Assembly (NCBI GenBank): GCA_044426045.1
Contig: JAWXUX010000011.1
Coordinates: 1 to 64,000, forward strand
Direction: 5' to 3'
Source of the DNA: JAWXUU01 sp044426045
Lineage (GTDB): Bacteria > Bacillota > Clostridia > Christensenellales > CAMQZB01
Length of the DNA stretch: 64,000 nt
How positions within the stretch are numbered: position 1 is the stretch's first letter; each line of letters starts with the position of its first letter. Both the position numbers and the translations under genes were made by a program. Under the pieces are notes generated by a model. That model was not told the origin of the DNA. It worked only from the letters and a program-made list of their open reading frames with translations, and did no database searches. Of this stretch, positions 36,101 through 44,389 are shown in pieces.

Positions 36101-36154
36101 TTAACGCATTGTGCGAGCGTACCTATTTTTCTTGTGTTGTCCACGCATGAACAT
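36101..36154 (-). CDS. Putative pyr leader peptide, 17 residues
   Basis: The leader RNA holds an ATG-TAA frame encoding the strongly basic peptide MFMRGQHKKNRYARTMR. AAGG stands about five bases upstream of the ATG. The stop lies about 25 nt before the attenuator stem. This layout resembles the enteric pyrL-pyrBI leader, in which ribosome position relative to polymerase decides termination; the peptide is not similar to PyrL. Coding is a proposal based on position and start signal only; no homologs could be checked. Confidence 0.45.
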   Translation of the reverse strand: MFMRGQHKKNRYARTMR

Positions 36155-36198
36155 TGTTGCCTTGCCAATATCTCGTATTGATCTTAAAGTCTTTGTTA

Positions 36199-36228
36199 TT
36201 ATATACCTAGTGGGGGTGGTTTGTCAAG
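36199..36228 (-). promoter_or_regulatory. Consensus promoter of the pyr operon
   Basis: Minus strand TTGACA (36223-36228), 18-bp spacer rich in C, TATAAT (36199-36204). It gives a leader of about 170 nt containing the small peptide frame and the attenuator. Confidence 0.8.
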
Positions 36229-36235
36229 CGAAAAG

Positions 36236-36391
36236 CGTGTTTTTCGTCCGCTTATGCTTTTTTTATAAAAATAAGTTTGTGGCACGCTGTTTTATTTAGG
36301 TGAAAAGTGAAAGGCGTATTTTTTTATCCGCTTATGCTTTTTTATAAAAATAAGTTTGTGGCACGCTGTTTTATTTAGGTGAAAGGTGAAA
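36236..36391. repeat. 78-79 bp tandem duplication between the pyr promoter and HFP4
   Basis: Two imperfect copies (about 36236-36313 and 36314-36391) share CCGCTTATGCTTTTTTATA, GTGGCACGCTGTTTTATTTA and the first GGTGAAA-type units. The duplication thus includes the edge of HFP4, so it postdates the arrival of the element. Confidence 0.8.
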
Positions 36392-36653
36392 GGTGAAAGG
36401 TGAAAGGTGTGGTAGGCACTCGCTTTGCTCGTGCACCCTATTATATTTGGACAGTAAAAAAGGAACGTTCCTATTAAATAGTTACGTTCCTACAAGTGGT
36501 TACAAATATAATTGAAAAGCACGAGCGGTACGCGAGTGCATTACCACACCTTTCACCTTTCACCTTTCACCTTTCACCTTAAGCGTAGCGTTTCACCTTT
36601 CACCTTTCACCTTTCACCTTTCACCTTAAGCGAAGCGTTTCACCTTTCACTTT
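36378..36653 (-). repeat. HFP4: heptamer-flanked palindromic element, type B
   Basis: Four GGTGAAA units, type B core with GGAACGTTCC, then four TTTCACC units, a TTAAGCGTAGCG mini-hairpin, five more units, another mini-hairpin (AAGCGAAGCG) and a last partial array. The stop codon of the PHP gene (36647-36649) lies inside this last array. Confidence 0.88.
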
Positions 36654-37363
36654 AAAAAAGCTTCTCTCTCCAAAACCCCAAAAATCCCCTCTACGCTTTT
36701 TTCACATTCTAGCCAACACTCTGCTTCCGCCATGCTTTCTAGGTAGTGGGCATCGGAGTTATCTAGGACTCGGTAGTTTTCAAGTCCTGCGTTTTTAAGG
36801 TCTTCCATAGTGGCGTTTTTGCCTTTTTCTATTATTTTGAAGCCCATATCGCTGTCCATTCCGCCTAGGATTGGGATTATTCCACTGCCCTCTTTCAAAA
36901 CGTGGGCGGGGAAACAAATTCCGCCAAGGCTATCCACGATTTTTGCGATTTCGTATATGCCAATATCAACGCCATAAAGGGTGAAGTTTGGGTTTTCGCC
37001 CGTCACTTCATCATTTTCGTTCATATAAATTTGCTTTCCGAAAATTCTTTCATCGTTTGGCATAATCGTCATTCTTGAAAGCACAATTTTTTCAAGCTGC
37101 ACGGCGGAATCTGCCGTTTTGAAAAGGCACACCACGTGGATATCTTCACTTGTTGTGACTTCCATTCCTGCAATCACGATAAGACCCACGCTTTCACCCA
37201 CTTTTTGGCACGCGCAAACATTGCCCGCGGTGTTGTGATCGCAAATTGCAATCGCATCATACCCAAGCATTTTTGCAAAATTCACCACGTTGTTTGGGGT
37301 GTTTTCCTCCCCGCCACACGGTGAAAGGCATGTGTGGATGTGAAAGTCATAGTAGCATTTCAT
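36647..37363 (-). CDS. PHP-domain metal-dependent phosphoesterase
   Basis: A 238-residue PHP protein. Metal-ligand motifs: DFHIHTCLSPCG (HxH), ICDHNT, GMEVTTSEDIHVVCLF, and a late FPAHV and DNSDAH. Such single-domain PHP proteins hydrolyse nucleotides or phosphoesters; the substrate is unknown. It is the last gene of the DRTGG / ATPase / hydrogenase-like operon. The stop TGA comes from the GTGAAAG repeat of HFP4 (AAG-TGA-AAG), so the original C-terminus may have been replaced. Confidence 0.85.
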   Translation of the reverse strand: MKCYYDFHIHTCLSPCGGEENTPNNVVNFAKMLGYDAIAICDHNTAGNVCACQKVGESVGLIVIAGMEVTTSEDIHVVCLFKTADSAVQLEKIVLSRMTIMPNDERIFGKQIYMNENDEVTGENPNFTLYGVDIGIYEIAKIVDSLGGICFPAHVLKEGSGIIPILGGMDSDMGFKIIEKGKNATMEDLKNAGLENYRVLDNSDAHYLESMAEAECWLECEKSVEGIFGVLEREAFLK

Positions 37364-37372
37364 TTTGTTTAC

Positions 37373-37430
37373 CTTTCAAGGGGCAATGCCCCCAAAATTT
37401 TTCATGAGGCAAAGCCCCAAAAATTATTGT
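37373..37430. repeat. Imperfect tandem of GGGGC mini-hairpins after the DRTGG gene
   Basis: Two imperfect units of about 27 bp, each with a short stem and 3-nt loop (on the minus strand GGGGC-TTT-GCCTC and GGGGC-ATT-GCCCC), lie directly between the second DRTGG gene and the PHP gene. Confidence 0.6.
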
Positions 37431-37757
37431 TTAAATACCAAACGCAGATATTGCAACCGCGATTTGATACACTGATTTTTCCGTTGAAAAAATTGAAACT
37501 CCCATCATTTCTGCTCGTTTTGACATGTTTTCATCTGGTGATGTGCCGTCGCAAAGGATTATCATTGAAGTTTCGCAAAGGGATGCAACGCCCATGACGT
37601 TCACGTTGTTCATAACGGTGAGCCAGCACGCTTTTTCATCTTGTTTTGATATCGCAAAACTCAAAAAATCGCCACAATAAACGCTTTCGACGTCGAAATT
37701 TTCACCTTCAACGCAAAGTTTTACTCCGAGTTTTTCACTAAGTTCAAACACTTTCAT
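37431..37757 (-). CDS. DRTGG-like domain protein (second copy)
   Basis: A 108-residue protein similar in size and pattern to the one at 39496: KVFELSEKLGVKLCVEG near the N-terminus, then MNNVNVMGVASLCETSMIILCDG and a C-terminal STEKSVYQIAVAISAFGI. These match DRTGG-type domains, often found with CBS or phosphotransacetylase proteins and in the hydrogenase sensory operons of Clostridia. Molecular function is not known. It overlaps the end of the hydrogenase-like gene (start after AAGGAG). Confidence 0.7.
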   Translation of the reverse strand: MKVFELSEKLGVKLCVEGENFDVESVYCGDFLSFAISKQDEKACWLTVMNNVNVMGVASLCETSMIILCDGTSPDENMSKRAEMMGVSIFSTEKSVYQIAVAISAFGI

Positions 37758-39006
37758 TGGTTTCTCCTTGTTTTCTCACGCATTTATCTTCCGCCTCGCC
37801 GTAAAGGATTATGTCTTCGGCATATGCTCTGCAACTTGGAGCACCGCAAAGTCCGCAGTCTATTCCGCCAAGGTTTCTTTCAATTTTCTCGATATCCGCC
37901 ATGATTTGCATTGCTTTTAGCATATCGTCGGAAAATTTAAAAACGTCGGCTGTGTCGAGGGGTTGTTCCCAACGCATGTCGTTTGCGTTTTTCCCAAAGC
38001 TTGCGAGTTTAGCTTTTGTGACGGGCATATTTTTTCTGAGATTTTGGATTTTTGTTTTTGCGACAAATGGGTTTTCGATATTCAAAACCCCACCAACGCA
38101 ACCGCCTGGGCATGCGTTTAGCTCGATAAATTCTATATCTGAAAGTTTGTCATCTTCAAGTTCTTTCAAGATTGCAATACAGTTTTCAATGCCGTCGGCA
38201 GAAAGGTATTTATCAAGCCTTACGCCGTTGCATTCACCGCCTGATGATGCCCAACCGATGCCGAGAATTCCGCTTGATTGGATTTTTTGCGGAGTCACGA
38301 TTTTGTTCATTTCTTTCACTAGTGCAAAATAAACTTCCGATTGCGAGAAAATGCCGTCTATTCTTTTCTTTTTTGTTCCAAGGTTGTTTTGGATTGCAAA
38401 AACTTTTGCTGGGCACGGAGAAATGAAAAACACGCCGATTTCTTCATTTTTCAGCCCTGTTTCTTTCATCACAACTTCCCGTGCGAGTTTTGCCGAAACG
38501 TCGACTGGTGCGAGAAGTGGCAAAAGGTTATCTTTCAAATCGTGGAAACGAAGAAGTATCAATTCCACAATCGCAGGACATGCCGAGCTTATTATCGGCT
38601 TTTGAACTTCACCGCTTGCAATCAATTTTCGAGTTGCTTCGCTCACGAGTTCCGCACCCGCGGAAACTTCAAAAACACGGTCAAAACCCATGTTTAAAAG
38701 CCCTGTCAAAACAATATCGACATCTTCAAGGTTGTTGAATTGACCGTATAGTGATGGGCTTGGAAGTGCTACTTTATATTTAAATTTTGACTTGTGCAGC
38801 ATGTCAAGGCTGTCATAGACCGCACGTTTTGCATGCGACCCGCACACGCGGATACACTCGCCACATCCAATGCATTTTTCATAGTGCACCATGGCGATTC
38901 CGTCTTTTATTCTTATTGCTTCGGTTGGGCATTTTCGCATGCACGCAATGCAACCTTTGCATTTATCTTTATCAAGTTTTACTGTTGACGACCGTTTATC
39001 ATTCAT
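37744..39006 (-). CDS. [FeFe]-hydrogenase-like Fe-S protein (sensory type)
   Basis: 420 residues. Two [4Fe-4S] ferredoxin motifs (CKGCIACMRKCP, CIGCGECIRVCG) precede a large hydrogenase-like domain. The H-cluster motifs are changed: SSACPAIVEL for TSCCPxW, SPCPAK for MPCxxK, and NACPGGCVGG for MACPGGCxxGGG. A C-terminal Fe-S segment has CGLCGAPSCRAYAEDI and a later cysteine. It resembles the sensory hydrogenase subfamily rather than a catalytic H2 producer, as the second Cys of the first motif and the Trp are missing. Its neighbours (anti-sigma-type ATPase, two DRTGG proteins, PHP) fit signalling. Cytoplasmic. Confidence 0.85.
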   Translation of the reverse strand: MNDKRSSTVKLDKDKCKGCIACMRKCPTEAIRIKDGIAMVHYEKCIGCGECIRVCGSHAKRAVYDSLDMLHKSKFKYKVALPSPSLYGQFNNLEDVDIVLTGLLNMGFDRVFEVSAGAELVSEATRKLIASGEVQKPIISSACPAIVELILLRFHDLKDNLLPLLAPVDVSAKLAREVVMKETGLKNEEIGVFFISPCPAKVFAIQNNLGTKKKRIDGIFSQSEVYFALVKEMNKIVTPQKIQSSGILGIGWASSGGECNGVRLDKYLSADGIENCIAILKELEDDKLSDIEFIELNACPGGCVGGVLNIENPFVAKTKIQNLRKNMPVTKAKLASFGKNANDMRWEQPLDTADVFKFSDDMLKAMQIMADIEKIERNLGGIDCGLCGAPSCRAYAEDIILYGEAEDKCVRKQGETNESV

Positions 39007-39076
39007 ATCATTTTACCCTTTGATAAAAAATCTCAAATGTCTTATTTTTTCGTCCCTATGTTTTGTCCTTTTTGTT

Positions 39077-39499
39077 TTATTTGATATTTATCATCATTTT
39101 CACGTCTGTTCCAACGCCTACTTCCGACTTGATTTCCAAGCTGTCGGAATATTTTTTCATGTTTGGAAGACCCATGCCTGCACCAAACCCAAGCGAGCGA
39201 ACCGATTCTGTCGCTGTTGAAAATCCCTCTTGCATTGCTTTTTCGATATCCGCAATCCCTTTGCCCCTGTCGGAAAGCAAAAGCTCGATTTTATCTGGGA
39301 AAATTTCCACAAAAACCTTGCCACCATCGGCATGAATAACCATATTGATTTCCGCTTCATACATCGCAATGACAACTCTTCTCACAATGGGTGCGGGAAT
39401 TCCAAGCTGTTTTAGTCGCTTTTTCACATCTTCTGATGCTTCGCCAGCTGAGGCAAAGTTTTCGCCATCCACGTCATATTCTAGTTTCAGAGAGTTCAA
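39077..39499 (-). CDS. RsbW-like anti-sigma/HATPase domain protein
   Basis: A 140-residue histidine-kinase-type ATPase domain: IAMYEAEINMVIHADGG (N box), LLSDRGKGIADIEKA (G1) and GFGAGMGLPNMKKYSDSLEI (G2/lid). No dimerisation domain, so it is of the anti-sigma factor kinase type (RsbW/SpoIIAB). No cognate sigma factor or antagonist is adjacent. The start is TTG at 39499, overlapping the upstream DRTGG gene stop, with GGGAGG in position; the two are translationally coupled. Confidence 0.85.
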   Translation of the reverse strand: MNSLKLEYDVDGENFASAGEASEDVKKRLKQLGIPAPIVRRVVIAMYEAEINMVIHADGGKVFVEIFPDKIELLLSDRGKGIADIEKAMQEGFSTATESVRSLGFGAGMGLPNMKKYSDSLEIKSEVGVGTDVKMMINIK

Positions 39500-39843
39500 T
39501 TTTCATCCCTCCCAAGACCTGCGTGATAAAGCTTGCCACACGCTTGGTACATTTTTTCCTTGGTTGCAATTATCACCATTTCTTTTTCTTTTGCGATATC
39601 AAGCACCATTTGGTCGGGACGTTTGCCACGAACAAAAACCACGCAACCAATATCAACCATTTCGCAAGTTCTGCAAACTTGGGGATTAACAAGCCCAGTT
39701 AAAAGCATTGTTTGGTCAGACACAAACGCGAGAACGTCGCTCATCATGTCCGAGCCAAACGCACCCTTGATTTCCATATCAGTTTGGTTTTCGCCAACCA
39801 AAATTTCAGCGTCAAGCAATTTTACAATTTCTTTTACTTTCAT
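39496..39843 (-). CDS. DRTGG-like domain protein (first copy)
   Basis: 115 residues; first gene of the operon. Visible pattern: KVKEIVKLLDAEILVGENQ, GAFGSDMMSDVLAF, GCVVFVRGKRP and VIIATKEKMYQACGKLYHAGL, all typical of DRTGG-type domains. It shares its layout with the protein at 37431. Its biochemical role is unknown; the conserved company of a hydrogenase-like Fe-S protein suggests redox- or H2-responsive regulation (inference). ATG after AAAAGGAG. Confidence 0.75.
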   Translation of the reverse strand: MKVKEIVKLLDAEILVGENQTDMEIKGAFGSDMMSDVLAFVSDQTMLLTGLVNPQVCRTCEMVDIGCVVFVRGKRPDQMVLDIAKEKEMVIIATKEKMYQACGKLYHAGLGRDEN

Positions 39844-39891
39844 GATTTCTCCTTTTAAGGATTTTCTTGATTATTTATAAGGATTTTTATA

Positions 39892-39920
39892 ATTTTATCA
39901 CAGAATATGTGCTTTTTCAA
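39892..39920 (-). promoter_or_regulatory. Promoter of the DRTGG-hydrogenase operon
   Basis: Minus strand TTGAAA (39915-39920), 17-bp spacer, TAAAAT (39892-39897), 49 bp before the first start codon. Confidence 0.65.
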
Positions 39921-39930
39921 TAGGGATTGA

Positions 39931-39970
39931 AAATTATTTGCTTAAATGATAAATTATTTGCCTAAATTTC
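39931..39970. repeat. 20-bp tandem duplication spanning the recQ stop
   Basis: AAATTATTTGCTTAAATGAT (39931-39950) and AAATTATTTGCCTAAATTTC (39951-39970); the second copy contains the recQ stop triplet (39962-39964). Confidence 0.75.
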
Positions 39971-41791
39971 ACCTTTACTTTCAAAAAAAGCAATCTCCTC
40001 AAGAAAAATTTCGCCGTATCTTTCGAATTTCACTTCGCCAACGCCGTTAACTTCAAGCATTTCTTCTTTGGTTTTTGGGCGTTTATCCGCCATATCGATA
40101 AGGGTTTTATCGGAAAACACGACGTATGATGGGACGTGTTTTTTCTTTGCAAGATTGCCACGAAGGATTTTGAGGGTGTCAAATAGCGTTGCATCTTCTG
40201 GGGTGATTTCAACTGATGCTTTGAATTTTTGCGATTTCGACATTTTTTCTTCGGCGTTGAACTTGAGCTCGAACTCCTCGCCGTTTCGCATGAAATTCTT
40301 GCCTTCTTCGGTGAGTTTCAATGTTGGATATTCGCTGTCGGTTTGGGTGATATAGCCATTTTCAACAAGGCTGTCGATAACGGATTTCAAATATCGCACG
40401 CTTTTGTCGCTCGCGTTATAATATGAATTTTCGTTGAGTCGCCATGTGAGAATTTGTTTTGATTTGCTTCCCGAAAGCACGCTTGCGATAACTCCGCTTC
40501 CGAACCTTTCGCGAAGGGATGAAATGCACGAGATGATTTGCCTTGCTTCGGCTGTTGCGTTCGAGCTTTCGTATTTAGTGTTGCAACCACTGCAATTTCC
40601 GCATTTTTCGGTGGGTTTTTCACCGAAATATTCAAGAATATAATTTCTTATGCAACCATTGTGCTTGGCATAGTCAGTCACTATTTGAAGGCGTTTTTTG
40701 TCTTTTTTTATCAGTTCAAGCTTCGCTTTTGGATCTAGGTCTTGAACATCTTTTGAGTTTTCAATCAGCCAGATGTTGTTTCTGACGTCGCTTGCGGAAA
40801 AAAACATTGTGCATATTGCAGGAGCACCGTCACGCCCCGCCCGCCCTGCTTCTTGATAGTAGCTTTCGAGGTCTTTTGGCATGTTGTAGTGCAAAACAAA
40901 CCCGACGTCGGATTTATCAATGCCCATACCAAAGGCGTTTGTTGCCACCATGATTTTCACGCGATCGTATAAAAAATCGTTTTGGTTTTTGGTTCTTTCG
41001 CTTTCCGATAGCCCCGCGTGGTATCTTGATGCGTTGTAGCCATTTTGATTCAAAGTTTCGCAAACTTCTTCCACGAGTTTTCGAGAAAAGCAATACACAA
41101 TGCCAACTTTGTTTTTGTTTTTTGCCATAAAAGATAGAAGTCCCTCTTTTTTGCGATTTGGCTTTGTCACTTCAAAATAAAGGTTTTCACGATTGAATCC
41201 CGTGATTGTGATTTGTGGTTTTTGAAGTTTCAAAAGTTTCACGATATCATCTTGAACTTTTTTTGTCGCCGTTGCGGTGAACGCTGAAATTGGTGGGCGA
41301 TTTTCTAGCTTTTCAATAAATTTTGGGATATCGAGATAGCTTGGGCGGAAATCTTGACCCCATTGCGAGATGCAGTGGGCTTCATCAACTGTCAACATTG
41401 AAATTTTAGTGTTTGTCGCAAAATGAAGAAAACTTTGGGAAAGAAGGCGTTCGGGTGCGACATAAACAAGTTTATATTTGCCGTTTTTTGCATAGTCAAG
41501 CGCCATTTCCACTTGCCTTGGAGTTAGGCTTGAATTTATGTAGGCTGCGGGGATGCCGAGTTCTTTTAGCACCATAACTTGGTCTTGCATCAGCGAAATC
41601 AGCGGTGAAACCACGATTGCAACGCCATCAAAATGTATTGCGGGAACTTGAAAACACAGCGATTTTCCACCGCCCGTTGGCATGATTCCAACAACGTCGC
41701 CACCGTTTATTATTTCCTCCACAATTTGCTGTTGACCACGGCGAAATTCGTCATATCCAAAATGCGTTTTTAAAATTTCTTTTGCGTTCAT
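39962..41791 (-). CDS. recQ: ATP-dependent DNA helicase RecQ
   Basis: A 3'-5' superfamily 2 helicase for recombination and fork repair, 609 residues. Seen: RRGQQQIVEEII, Walker A GIMPTGGGKSLCFQVPA, DEAH box VDEAHCISQWGQDFRPSY, SAFTATATKKV, FGMGIDKSDVGFVLHYNMP, YYQEAGRAGRDG, the zinc-binding CIRNYILEYFGE..CGNCSGC, a winged helix, and a C-terminal HRDC domain ending EEMLEVNGVGEVKFERYG. It is downstream of HFP5, which would have to be transcribed through or supply the promoter. Confidence 0.96.
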   Translation of the reverse strand: MNAKEILKTHFGYDEFRRGQQQIVEEIINGGDVVGIMPTGGGKSLCFQVPAIHFDGVAIVVSPLISLMQDQVMVLKELGIPAAYINSSLTPRQVEMALDYAKNGKYKLVYVAPERLLSQSFLHFATNTKISMLTVDEAHCISQWGQDFRPSYLDIPKFIEKLENRPPISAFTATATKKVQDDIVKLLKLQKPQITITGFNRENLYFEVTKPNRKKEGLLSFMAKNKNKVGIVYCFSRKLVEEVCETLNQNGYNASRYHAGLSESERTKNQNDFLYDRVKIMVATNAFGMGIDKSDVGFVLHYNMPKDLESYYQEAGRAGRDGAPAICTMFFSASDVRNNIWLIENSKDVQDLDPKAKLELIKKDKKRLQIVTDYAKHNGCIRNYILEYFGEKPTEKCGNCSGCNTKYESSNATAEARQIISCISSLRERFGSGVIASVLSGSKSKQILTWRLNENSYYNASDKSVRYLKSVIDSLVENGYITQTDSEYPTLKLTEEGKNFMRNGEEFELKFNAEEKMSKSQKFKASVEITPEDATLFDTLKILRGNLAKKKHVPSYVVFSDKTLIDMADKRPKTKEEMLEVNGVGEVKFERYGEIFLEEIAFFESKGEI

Positions 41792-41814
41792 TGATTGCTC
41801 CTTGTATTGATTAA

Positions 41815-42090
41815 GGTGAAAGGTAAAATCTGAAAAATTAAAGTAAAAAGCTTTGCTTTAAGTGAAAAGTGAAAAGTGAAAAGTGAAAAGTGAGGTAGGC
41901 ACTCGTTTCGCTCGTGCACCCTATTATATTTGGGCACTGAAATAGGGACGCCCCTATTTGAATAGTTGCGTTCCTTCTGCTAGTTGCAAATATAATTGAA
42001 AAGCACGAGCGGTACGCGAGTGCATTACCTCACTTTTCACTTTTCACTTTTCACTTTTCACTTAACGCGTAGCGTTTCACCTCTCACCTT
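41815..42090 (-). repeat. HFP5: palindromic element with GTGAAAA heptamers
   Basis: Type B core. The arrays are four GTGAAAA units on the left and four TTTTCAC on the right; the adjacent core is GTGAGGTAGG / TACCTCAC instead of GTGTGGTA / TACCACAC, changed on both arms alike. Outside lie an AAAGC-TTT-GCTTT hairpin (left) and AACGC-GTA-GCGTT (right), plus remnants of GGTGAAA-type units. The right edge touches the stop codon of the heparinase-like gene. Confidence 0.88.
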
Positions 42091-44370
42091 CTATTTATAT
42101 TTATCCACGCAAAGCGAGAATGTTTTTTCTCCGTTTATGAAATAGAAGAAGATGTGCATGCCTTGTTCGTCTAGGATTTTGCCGATTTTTGAATATTCGT
42201 CTTTTTTTGTTGGGTAAAGACATGAAATCAGCGTGTGTTTTTTGGCGGGTTTTGTGTTCATTTGGTAGTGCCAATGTTTTTGTTTATCCGCTTTTTCAGC
42301 TTCGTCCACGCCGTCAAATTCGTCGGTGATATTCGTGCTTTCAATGCCTGATGAAACGTGAACAAATTCACATTCTAGGCTAGCTTTTTCACCCGTCAAA
42401 TTATAAAATTCGCCGTTTGCTTCTGGCTTATAGATTGAATGGAGAAGGAAAGAAACTGGCGCTTCTTTTTCAAGTTCCACCTTATCCACAAGCACGAAAT
42501 ATTTATCGTCGACAAAATATATTTCACGCGTGTAGTCCACAAGATGTGGCACGTTGAGTTTATAGGCAGCGGTTGCGTTTTCCACAATGTGGACATAATT
42601 TTCCGTTTCTGTCACGCGTTTAACTTCGCCGTTTGAAGCGAGTTGAAGCGTTTTATCCATTTCAAAATATTGGCTTTGACCGTCGATGAGAAGCACATTT
42701 TTTGAATGTGATTTTTTGCGCCATTTTCTGTGAAAAGAGCTGTTGAAGCCGATATAATAGCCTGTTTCCACAAGAAGTGGGTCGCCAAATGCGTGCAAAT
42801 AAAATGCGTTTTGGTCGCCGTGGCTGTGAGAAAGTGAGCCATATTTGCTTGATTTTGTGAGAAAATAGATATGGTTTTCGGGATCTGCAATATCCTTGTG
42901 GATTGCGACCCAACCGATATCTTTGAACCATTTCACACGTCTGCCCGCATTTGGAGTTTTTGCGGGAATTTCACCGCAGTTTGAAAGGTGAAGCATTTCG
43001 TCGAAATAGAAATCCCACCAACCAACATCGAAAAATTCCGTTGAGTCATACGTCTCGTTTTTTGCGACTTGGTCGAAATACCATTGGTGCTCGCCGTTGC
43101 CTGTGATTCCCGCAAGCGCGCGCACGTTGAAAGCTGTTTTCAGCGTTGGGGTGTTGCCAAGGTTTGTTTGGTCGCCAAAAGAGGCACGGATTGTGTCGTA
43201 AGGCAGACACATCATTGGGAATTCCGCTGTTTTTTGGAAGAATGGTCTTTTCAAAAGGTCAATTCCCGAATAGTTTTTCAATATATTCAGTGCATCGATA
43301 ACAAACGCCATGCCTGTTGTCCAATAAAAAGTACCCTCGCACCAACCGCCATCGTCACCGCCCCATGGGGTGTAGATCACGTTGATATATTCAGTTGCGT
43401 ATTTCAGCCATTTTTTAACAGTGCCGTCGTCTTCGCCAAGCATTGCAATTCCGCATGGGATAAGCACTGATGAAATCGAGCGAATTGCGTGGCTGTCATA
43501 AAGTGAATAATCGATTTTGCAATGAGTGAAAACATGATCCATGATTTCTTTTGTTCTTATGAAAAGTGGCTCGAGCACCGCTTTTCTTTGCTCCACTGTC
43601 ATATGGTTATAAAGCCAATCGTAGCCCCAGCCTAGGGTTGCTGTCACTTTGAATGCACATTCGTCGTGATAGCTTCTTTTTGTTGAGCCGTTCACGTCCC
43701 ATTTTGCGATTTCAAGAAGTGAATTTATCGCTTGATTTATATATTCCTTATTATCTAGCATTTCGCCCGCAATCGCAAGAAATTTGATGTGGTTGAATGC
43801 TTCTTGACATTGAAGATAGTTGCCACGCCAGATGTGCATAACCCTCACATCGTTTGGATATCTTGATGGCTCTGCCACTAGCGGTTTTCCGATGTATCTT
43901 TTTGCGGCTTTTTCAAAGAACCTATCAAACTTGCAATATGAGTTATCTGCTTGCACGTTTTTCTTGAAATCTTTGAATCTTTCCCCTGAAAGCCACAATC
44001 TTGGATGGGATGTTTCATTATTTTCAAATCTTTCAGCTTCGCTTTCGATTGGGTTTACAAATGAGTTTTCGCTCGTGATAAAACTGCGAACTTTGCTCCA
44101 TTCATATTCACCGCCAGAAACTGTGTATCGCCAAAAATATTCGCCATTTTCAAAGGAAATTGGCGGTGCAAAGAAGTTGTGACCGATGTTTTCGTATCTG
44201 AAAACTTCCGATTTGAAATCGACATCTTTTGAAATTTCAATTGTGTAGGGGCCGTTTTCTTTATTGCCCGCAATCCATGTGAAACGCGGTGGATTTTCCG
44301 ACACGTTTCCGCTTTCTGGTGAGTATCTTATGGTTAGTATTCCGCTGTTTGGTTGGTCTAGTTTTCTCAT
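42091..44370 (-). CDS. Heparinase II/III-like protein with DUF4962-type N-terminus
   Basis: A 759-residue protein resembling polysaccharide lyases of the heparinase II/oligoalginate lyase type. An N-terminal beta-rich part (about 1-110, with NPPRFTWIAG) is followed by an (alpha/alpha) toroid with HPRLWLSGERF, HDECAFKVTATLGWGYDWLYNHM and GGDDGGWCEGTFYWTTGMAF, then a beta-sandwich with SLSHSHGDQNAFYLHAFGDPLLVETGYY. No signal peptide is visible, so it is probably intracellular, acting on imported uronate-containing oligosaccharides. This would feed uxuA at 14.6 kb (inference). It follows argH but belongs to no obvious sugar operon. Confidence 0.82.
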   Translation of the reverse strand: MRKLDQPNSGILTIRYSPESGNVSENPPRFTWIAGNKENGPYTIEISKDVDFKSEVFRYENIGHNFFAPPISFENGEYFWRYTVSGGEYEWSKVRSFITSENSFVNPIESEAERFENNETSHPRLWLSGERFKDFKKNVQADNSYCKFDRFFEKAAKRYIGKPLVAEPSRYPNDVRVMHIWRGNYLQCQEAFNHIKFLAIAGEMLDNKEYINQAINSLLEIAKWDVNGSTKRSYHDECAFKVTATLGWGYDWLYNHMTVEQRKAVLEPLFIRTKEIMDHVFTHCKIDYSLYDSHAIRSISSVLIPCGIAMLGEDDGTVKKWLKYATEYINVIYTPWGGDDGGWCEGTFYWTTGMAFVIDALNILKNYSGIDLLKRPFFQKTAEFPMMCLPYDTIRASFGDQTNLGNTPTLKTAFNVRALAGITGNGEHQWYFDQVAKNETYDSTEFFDVGWWDFYFDEMLHLSNCGEIPAKTPNAGRRVKWFKDIGWVAIHKDIADPENHIYFLTKSSKYGSLSHSHGDQNAFYLHAFGDPLLVETGYYIGFNSSFHRKWRKKSHSKNVLLIDGQSQYFEMDKTLQLASNGEVKRVTETENYVHIVENATAAYKLNVPHLVDYTREIYFVDDKYFVLVDKVELEKEAPVSFLLHSIYKPEANGEFYNLTGEKASLECEFVHVSSGIESTNITDEFDGVDEAEKADKQKHWHYQMNTKPAKKHTLISCLYPTKKDEYSKIGKILDEQGMHIFFYFINGEKTFSLCVDKYK

Positions 44371-44389
44371 CTTGTCCCCTTTTATTTAG

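Noticed and set aside
36560..36655. Regular repeats that could be taken for a CRISPR array
   Set aside because: The 7-bp units are contiguous without spacers; no 25-37 bp repeat, no spacer diversity and no cas gene nearby.
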